64,000 nucleotides of DNA from contig CANPUZ010000035.1 in NCBI GenBank assembly GCA_947579665.1, forward strand, positions 310,001-374,000, given 5' to 3'. The notes beneath the pieces were generated by a model. It ran no database searches and was not told where the DNA came from. It saw only the letters and a program-made list of their open reading frames with translations. The DNA comes from Sympetrum striolatum. Taxonomy: Eukaryota > Arthropoda > Insecta > Odonata > Libellulidae. The position numbers were made by a program, and so were the translations under genes. This document shows positions 56,172-64,000 of the stretch, piece after piece (the first letter of the stretch is position 1; every line of letters begins with the position of its first letter).

Positions 56172-57245
56172 ACGAGTAAAATGTTGCTTGCATACTGCAA
56201 GCAGATCGACAACACTATTTTCATGTCGGCATCATATTGGGACGGCCATCAAAAGAAAAAAATGGATTGAAATTTTTCTTAAAATTCGCCGAAATTCCAT
56301 CCTCTGGCATCGAACCCGGGTCTTTACTGTGAACTTACTATGCAGCACAATAGAAGATCACCATCTCTAACTATGTGTGAAAATTCAAGCAGAAATATGG
56401 GCTAAACTGCCTCAAAAGACGTTCTAATTTTCACGAATTTAAATGGCTCTCTGGATTCGAACCAAGGACGATCTTGTAAATCAAAAAGAGGTTTCTGAAA
56501 GTTATTTATGATCTCTATCTATATGCCGAATTTCAAATTTCTATATTATTGGGAAAGGTTTCAAAATAATTCATAAAAATCGGATCAACTTTAGATTGCA
56601 GAAAGACCTGGTGTCGAACCCAGGACATATTGTAAGTTGTGAATGCACAATTTGATTTTTTAAAACTTGCTCTCGTTTCATGCAAAGTTTGAAGTCTTTA
56701 TCATGTCGGGAAGAACCTAAATTTTGTTTCCGTTATCTCCGTAAGAAATGCATTGAGGAGTGCAAATCTCCGTCTGGAATCGAACCAAGGACCATCAGCG
56801 AACATGCAAAATTTTATTATGAAATATATTCATGATATCTATCCACGTGCCGAGTTTCAAGTATCCATGTTATCGGGAAAGGATCCAAAAAAAATCTTAA
56901 AAATCGCCGCAGTGCATTTTAAACGGCCGATTTTTGCACCGACCTAGCATCGAACCATGGACAATATTCGAAGATGTTTTTTTGATTTTTGTTGGATATG
57001 CACGGTTTCTAGCAGTCCCTTGAATTTCAACTCTCTACCTTTCCGGGAAGTGCCTCAAAAAATTTTTCGAAAATCCCCGCCATGTAATCTTATGGGGAAA
57101 ATCGCGACTTTGGGGCCTTCTGGAATCGAACCCATGACACCGAGGTTCAAAGTCGGCTTTTTCCTGGAGGTTACACGTCATGGCCATAACGTCGTAAAAA
57201 TTTCAAGCCAATGGTGCTTGTGGTTTAGCCTGTGAATTTGTATCC
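56172..57245 (-). repeat. B-box composite unit, type II (complete), last minus unit
   Basis: Hairpin near 56187-56203 and head at 57245. Six reverse-strand B-box motifs. It faces the plus-strand unit at 57317 head to head. Confidence 0.85.
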
Positions 57246-57316
57246 TATCTATATACCTATATAGCTATATATATGAATGAATCCGGAGAAGCATCTATAT
57301 ATAATAGATATAGAGA
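57246..57316. repeat. Head-to-head array junction
   Basis: A TATC/ATAGCTAT microsatellite, the linker segment (tgaatgaatccggagaagca) and TATAGAGA separate two unit heads that point in opposite directions. It is the orientation switch of the right-hand array. Confidence 0.8.
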
Positions 57317-58390
57317 GGATACAAAGTCACAGGCCAAACCACTAGCGTCAATGGCTTGAAATTTTTACGACATATTGGCCATAACGTATAACCTCCAGAA
57401 AAATTGCAATTTTGAACCTAAGTGTCATGGGTTCGACTCCAGAGGGCCCCAAAGTCCCGATTTTTCCCCTTTAAATGCATTGCTTAGATTTTCGGGAATT
57501 TTTAAAAAATTCTTCCCGGATAGGTAGAGAATCGAAACTCTAGGAGCCTTTATATATGGTCATGATCAATCGAAAACATAAATGAGTTTTACAGAAAATA
57601 TCTTGGGTTCGATGCTAGGTCGAGGCAAAAATCGGCCGTTTAAAATGTATTGTGGCGATTTTTAGGATTTTTTTTGGACCCTTTCCCGATGGCACGGAAA
57701 CTTGAAATTCTGCATGTAGTTGGAAATCAATAATAAATTTCAGGATCCAATTTTATATATTCGCTGATTGTCCTTGGTTCGATCCCAGAGGGCCATTTAA
57801 ATTCCTCAATGCATTTCTTACGGAGATAACGGAAACAAATTATAGGTACTTCCCGGCACGATAAAGACTTCAAACTTTGCACTAAGAAAGATTTAGTGTA
57901 TACAAATCAAACTGTGCATTCCCAGCTGTCAATGTGTCCTGGGTTCGACACCAGGCGTCACTAAAATCAGTAACTGATCCGATTTTCAATAATTATTTTG
58001 AACCCTTTCCCAACAATATAGAAACTTGAAATTCGGCAAATAGATAGAGATCATAAATAACTTTCAGAAACATTTTTTAAATTTCCAAGATCATCCTTGG
58101 TTCGAATCCAGAGAGCCATATAAATTCGTGAAAATGAGAACGTCTTTTGAGGCAGTTGTAGCCCATATTTCAGCTTGAATTTTCACACATAGTTAGAGAT
58201 GGCGATGTTCTATTGTGCTGCATAGTAACTTCAACAGTAAAGACCCGGGTTCGATGCCAGACGATGGAATTTCAGTGAATTTTAAGAAAAATTTCAATCC
58301 ATTTTTTCTTTTGATGGCCGTCCCGATATGATGCCGACATGAAAATAGTGTTGTCGATCTGCTTGCAGTATGCAAGCAACATTTTACTCG
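57317..58390 (+). repeat. B-box composite unit, type II (complete), plus strand
   Basis: Head at 57317 and terminal hairpin GCTTGCA-GTA-TGCAAGC at 58361-58377. B-box motifs lie near 57427, 57606, 57777, 57935, 58092 and 58247. The fourth forms a perfect CCTGG/CCAGG stem. Confidence 0.85.
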
Positions 58391-58439
58391 TCTATTATAT
58401 ATAGATGCTTCTCCGGATTCATTCATATATTACTATATA

Positions 58440-61400
58440 TAAAGCTGCAAATCCTACTGATTGACACAAAATCCTGGGCATTTCTAATCGAGCTGGAAGG
58501 CTGAAATTTTCAGAAGAGATTCATAATTGACAGTCGAGTTGGGAAAAAATCGAAAATCTACAGATTTTGTCCTAGGTTTGAGACCAGAAAGGATTATATT
58601 TTTCAATGTATTTAAACGGGAAAAACGAAAAATGGCCATGCAGAGCAAATTTCTTTCGTTCATAAAAATATGAAAATGTAATCGTAAAGCAGTGGGACTT
58701 GGTCTATATTACGTCTAAAGGATCAAAGTTTTCTTTTCTTGCGACCGATTTTAACATTCCGGCAGGAAATTTGCAAAATTTTAGTTTGAACGCCAATTTA
58801 TTACGTTTTTTTCTCCTCATTTTGAAAATTAAATCTATGGCAACAACCATTGTTTGAATCGAAAACAAGTTTGTTTACGATCCTATTTTCATATGCAATG
58901 ATAAAGGTTTGATGCATTTTTAATTATTTTAAATCTTTCTTTCGATACATGTTATTACTGAATGCTGAAAAATGTAAATTTCGTTAAAATAGACAGTGGA
59001 TATCTGCACGGTCAATGAATCAATCGTGAATGCATGCTGTGATAACATAAGTTTATGTAGAGAATACGATTCCATTAACAACGAAGATAATCGTAAAAGT
59101 CATGTAAGTAGTGAGATTATTCTAGAATGAAGTACATAGATACGAATATAAATTAATAAATAGGGATATTAATGTAAATTAAAAGGTTTAACGACAATCT
59201 TTAGAAATAACATAACTGTAAGCATTACGAATCATTAGTTTCGCGAACACTATAATTTATTAATATATTATAATTCATAGCTCACTTAACCAAATACATT
59301 TATCATATACTGAACTCTCATCTAAATGAACAACAAATATCTAATCAGGAAATACATGGTATTATTGAACTATGTTAGGATATCGTTGGTTTACGCATAT
59401 GGTGGATTGCTTTTCGTGTGTGTGAGTTTCTGTTCTTTTAATTTTATGCCTATTATGTTTATTCTTTTCTATTTTAATTACATATAATTATTCTGTCATC
59501 CTTTCCAAAGAGAATTTAAAATTAAGTTCTTTTTCTACGTTTCTTTAATTAATACGTAGTACACAATTAGTTCGTAATATATTACGTAATTCAACATTCA
59601 TCAAAATAAAAAAAAAACAGAAATCTACTCATAAAATACACTGATTTCCTTCAACGACTTTCTGATTACGTTGTTCTACGCTGGATAATTCTTGGTTAGT
59701 AAAAACAATCTTTGCATGTATCATTGTATGAATATTATTTTCCCATCTTCTCCAAACGGACTTTAGAATAAAGTTCTTTTTCTACGTACTTTAAAACTAT
59801 TTACATAATTACGTTGCCTATTGTCTATTTGTTTATTTAATTAGAAACGGAGCTCATTGTCGTAGTAGACAACATTTAATGAATATAGGATTATTTTGCA
59901 GAATGTCTTGCACTCAACCACATACTACACAGGTAATCGTCTATTTATTCCGCATTTTTATCTTATGCAGATTTTTATTCTGACTTTACTTTGTTTGGCG
60001 TATTTCTTTAATATAATTTTACGAATGCGTATTCATTACAGACTCCCGTATCTCATAAACGCGAAAGGCTTTAGAAATGATTATTTTACTATCATATTAT
60101 TTGGCGAATCTCGATCTCACTTATTTGAAAATTATGCATACAATAGACAGTGGTATAATTAAAAAAAATTTCTTTCCATATATGTTATGACTGAAGGTTG
60201 AAAAATGTAACTTTCATCAAAATGGACAGCGAATATCTGCACGGTCAATAAATTATTCGGGAATACATACTGTGATAACATAAGTTTATGTAGAAAATAC
60301 GAGACCATTTATAAACGAAGATAATCGGAAAAGTCATGTAAGTAGTGAGATTATTCGAGGATTAAATTTAAAAGTCTACACTGAATCTATATAAGGGGGA
60401 TAAGAAAGCAATTTCGATGAAAAATACTCATTAATTACTGATGAAGAACGTATTATACCGGATCAAGTCTACCTATGCCTGAGTAAAAGTAAGTACAACT
60501 GAAATTTACATCATCCTAAAATATTACTATCAGAATATTAATGTAAATTAATAGTTTCAACGATATTATTTAGAAATAATATAACTGCAAACAATACGAA
60601 TCATTAGCATCAAAATCGGTATAGTTTAGTATAGTAGTATTTCACTTTATTCTCACTTAACCCAATGCATTTATCGTATATTAAATTATGTCTAAAAACT
60701 TCCTTTGCAATGGCCATTTCCGATTCCTACTTTATGGCGTTATAATTAATAACAATATTCATAACATCTCTGATGAAAGCAGGGAGATCCCAATTACCAC
60801 CATTTCAATAACTAATACTATTAACAAAGACACTCAACCATTCTATAGCCAGAAAAATCTTGCTAGCCGGAATTCGTACCTTGGTGTTGGAGTCCTAGCA
60901 CAGTGACCACTTTCTCACCGCACTCGGTGTGTTTGGTATTTCGCCCTTAGTTTCTCTTAAGATCGACAGATAAGCTCCAGCGTCCTGTCTCGCGTGCCAC
61001 CTCATAGTGTGGCTTCTTTAGATGATGTTCCTTTTAGGAGGGGAAGCTTTAAGTAACGTATGCCTCAATTTCATACTACATACATTGTGATACATTGTAA
61101 CCAAAAAGCTCATACGGGCAGCCAAACCCGTTGCTGCCCGCCTTTCTTGAAGGACCATATTATAATTGAATATCAAGAAAGTGTAACTTTCATTTAAATG
61201 AACGACAAATATCTACACAGGAAATAAAATTATATCCTTGAACGATGTTAGGATTATACGTATATGTTGGATTGCCTTTCGTGTGTGAAAATTGTGCTTT
61301 TAATTGTATGCCTATTATGTATCGTCTTTTCTATTTTAATATCATATATTTATTCTGTCATCTTATCCATACAGAATTTAAAATTAAGTTAAATTTTCGT

Positions 61401-62940
61401 TTTTTTAATTAATACGTAGTACCTTACGTAATGATATGGGATACTGCTGGGGAAACGATAAATGTCCATGAAGAACCAAATGTTTTCATTCACATAAGCA
61501 TGAAAAATGTACGTACAGTGGAGAGTATTTAACTAAATTATACCTCAAAGAGGAATTTTCATTTTTCCTGCATCCAATTTCGCCATGTCGGCAACATCTT
61601 AAATTAAATACAAATTAATACTGTTTTTATTTGCACCCTTCCCAAGATAAAAACTTTGGCTACGACCATTATTTACGTGGAATACAAATTTGTTTGCAGT
61701 TCAAATAACATACGCCGTGATGAAAGTATGAAGTTTTTGAAATATTTTTCAATATTCTTTTGTTTGTAATATTAATATACATCAAGAACATTTAACTTTC
61801 ATCAAAATAAACAACAAAAATCTACTCATAAAATACGCTGATTTCCTTGAACGAACTTTGGATTACGTTTTTCTACGTATCAGCTGGATGATTCTTCGTA
61901 AGTAAAACAATTTCTGCGATTAAAAATGTATGCTTACTATGTTTACTCTTTTCTATTGTATTCACCTCAAATTATTTTTTCATATTCTGCAAACGGGCTT
62001 TAGAATTAAGTTCTTTTTCTACGTTTTTCAGAATTATTTACATAGATACGTTACCTGTAGCATATTTGTTTGTTTATATAATTAGAAACGGAGCTCATTG
62101 TCGTGGTAGACGCCATTTAATGAACATAGAATTCAATTTCATTATGTCTGGCACTTAACCGAATACTTCACAGGTAATCGTCTATTTATTTTCCGCATTT
62201 TTATCTTATGCAGATTTTTATTCTAACTTTGCTTTGATTGGCGTATTTTCTTAAATTAATTTTACGAATGCACATTCATTAGGAATCAACTCAAATCTCC
62301 CGTATCAAATAAGCGTAGAAGGCCTTTGAAATCCAAATGGGGACGTCCTAAAACCTTGAACGACCTTCGGATTATGTTGTTCTACGTGTTCGCTGGATAA
62401 CTTTTGTAAGTAAAAACAATTTTTGCGTTTATCATCGTATGCAAAATATTTTCCCAACATCTCCATACGGGCTTTAAATTAAAATTCTTTTTCTACATTC
62501 TTCAAAATTATTCAACTACGTTGCCTAATTTCTATTTGTTTAATTAATTAGAAACGGAGCTCATTGTGCCGCTTTAGACGCCATTTAATGTACATAGGAT
62601 TCAATTGAAGTATGCCTTGCACTGAACCGAGTACTACAGGTAAAGAATCATCTATTGATTTCTCGCCTTTTTATCTTACGAAGATTTTTATTATTACTTA
62701 AATATGTTTGGCGCATTTCTTTAATTTAATTTTACGTATGCGTATTCTTTAAGGTTTCAACTGCAAAACTCCCGTCTCAATTAAACGTGAAAGGCTTTCG
62801 AAATAATTATTATATTATTAGATCGAACTCGATCTCATATTTGAAAATTAGGTATACGATAGACAGTAGTATAATTAAAAAGACACACATCCCTTCATAA
62901 TTTTCTTTGCTTGCAGTTTGCAAGCACCCATTTACTAGTA
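58440..62940 (+). mobile_element. Noncoding Helitron-like element with long internal repeats
   Basis: It begins tatataaagctgcaaatcc directly after a linker and ends with a hairpin GCTTGCA-GTT-TGCAAGC at 62909-62925 plus CCCATTTACTAGTA, the same terminal design as the 1.1-kb units. Inside, a block of about 0.5 kb containing attagaaacggagctcattg recurs three times (about 59637-60180, 61843-62330, 62350-62880). Blocks at 59310-59590 and 58990-59180 recur at 61180-61425 and 60230-60560. No Rep/helicase reading frame exists. The Helitron assignment rests on the hairpin and on general resemblance, so it is tentative. Confidence 0.45.
60690..61150 (-). repeat. SINE-like insertion inside the 58-63 kb element
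   Basis: This stretch interrupts the internal repeats. The minus strand has GTGGTCACTGTGC and a B-box-like GGTACGAATTCC (60869-60880) at tRNA spacing, resembling the SINE head at 47601. A hairpin CGGGCAGC/GCTGCCCG with a 10-nt loop lies at about 61114-61140. The borders are approximate. Confidence 0.5.
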
Positions 62941-62958
62941 TACCTATATAGATAGATA

Positions 62959-64000
62959 GGATACAAATTCACAGCCTAAACTACAAGCGTCATTGATCTG
63001 AAATTTTTATGACATATTGGCCATAACGTGAAACCCCCAGGAAAAAAGAGACTTTGATCCTCAGTGTCATAGGTTCGATTCCAGAGGGCCCCAAAGTCCC
63101 GATTTTTCCCGTTTGAATGCATTGCCGTGATTTTCGGGAATTAAAAAAAAATACTTTCCGGATAGGTAGAGAAGTAAAACTCAAGGTGCCTATATTTATG
63201 GTCTTGGACTTTCGAAAACATCAATGACTTTTACAAAAGTTATCCTGGGTTCGATGCTAGGACGATGCAAAGATCTGCCCTTTAAAATACATGGGAGCCG
63301 TTTTTCATTATTTTTTTAGATGCACTTAATGAAATGATAGGATGTTCGTGCTTGGCTGGAAGATGTATGGTACGAATAAGTTTTAGAAAAAAATTTTCAT
63401 AAGACCGTACTGTTCCTGGGTTCGAAGCCAGAGCATAATAGCGTTTCTCTCATAAGGAATATAAAGGAAAAGTAGGACGTCATTTGAGGCAGTTGTAACC
63501 AATATTTCTGCTTGAATTTGCATACGCGGTTAGAGATGGTGTTTTTCTGTTGTGCTGCATAGAAAGTATTGCCTGAAAGACCCGGGTTCGATGCCGGGCG
63601 GTAAAAATATCCCCCATATATAATACTATGGGGTATCTTTTCATAATTTTTTTATGCATTTATCGATATGTAAGGGAGCTCTTGCTTAGATGGAAGATGT
63701 ATATTAACACTTTGTTTAAGAAAAAAAATAGATAAGACCATGCTGTTCCTGGGTTCGATGCCAGAGCACATTATAATTTCTCAAATAAGGAGTGTATGTG
63801 AATAGTAGGACGTCGTTTGAGGTAGTTGCACCTAATAGTTTTGCTTGAATTTTCACACATAGTTTGATATGGTAATCTTCAATTTTGCTGCATAGTAAGT
63901 ACACCAGGAAGACCGGGGCTCGCTGCCAGGCGATTAAATTGCAGCGAATTCTACGAATATTTTGAATTTTTTTTTTCTTTTGATGTCCGTCCCGATATGA
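62959..64000 (+). repeat. B-box composite unit, type I, runs off the window
   Basis: Head at 62959. B-box motifs lie near 63072, 63246, 63418, 63586, 63751 and 63915. It is the inverted near-identical partner of 55010-56111. The match continues to the last base, so the duplicated segment extends beyond the window. Confidence 0.87.

Noticed and set aside
59896..60162. 88-codon ORF in the 58-63 kb element
   Set aside because: The same block recurs at 61843 and 62350 without keeping the frame, so it is a repeat rather than a gene.

Overview
The window looks like eukaryotic, probably arthropod, repeat-rich DNA. It is AT-rich, it has no long intact ORF and no operon structure, and most recognisable coding sequence is decayed transposon: jockey-type and CR1/I-like LINEs, a Ty3/gypsy element, hAT, a piggyBac-like MITE and tRNA-derived SINEs. 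Jockey-clade LINEs point to an arthropod, but the species cannot be fixed from the sequence alone.

The dominant structure is a composite repeat of about 1.1 kb. It fills 1-7820 (+ strand) and 50428-57245 (- strand), continues at 57317-58390 and 62959-64000 (+), and has one lone truncated copy at 15489-16490 (-). Each unit starts at a GGATAC(T/A)AATTCACAG(C/G)C block. It then carries about six monomers of roughly 165 bp, each with one tRNA T-arm/B-box-like motif (GGTTCGATNCC inside a short stem). It ends with a 7-bp hairpin (GCTTGCA-GTA-TGCAAGC) and a CTCGTATA tail. Units are chained through TATA/GATA microsatellites and a small linker segment that occurs in both orientations. The architecture (unique head, roughly 160-bp tandem core, microsatellite, terminal hairpin) resembles Helentron-associated elements (HINEs), Drosophila DINE-TR1 and oyster pearl elements. 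The periodic B-box content is the most unusual feature of the window.

Region by region: 7.8-15.5 kb is a mosaic of LINE fragments (8967-9795, about 10140-10480, 11985-13085, 14373-15060, all defective) and small repeats. 16.5-20.8 kb is mostly featureless. 21.2-22.9 kb is a frameshifted LINE. 23.5-27.3 kb holds two copies of a CA-microsatellite-bearing DNA element. 33.2-34.5 kb is a very degenerate tandem repeat of about 150 bp. 34.5-39.8 kb is a Ty3/gypsy pol remnant broken twice, by a palindromic pair of LINE tails and by a 2.3-kb hAT element with a perfect 8-bp target duplication inside the integrase. 40.4-40.9 kb is a piggyBac-like MITE and 41.2-41.9 kb a LINE tail.

The relatively transposon-poor interval 42-50.4 kb may hold the 3' end of a host gene on the + strand. 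Exon-like blocks at about 43957-44154, 48978-49033 and 50157-50203 have good splice signals, matching intron phases and a downstream AATAAA at 50336. Its family was not recognised. A fourth coding-like block lies at 48279-48430, but its strand is unclear. 58.4-62.9 kb is a noncoding element with its own long internal repeats, and its 3' hairpin is related to that of the 1.1-kb units.
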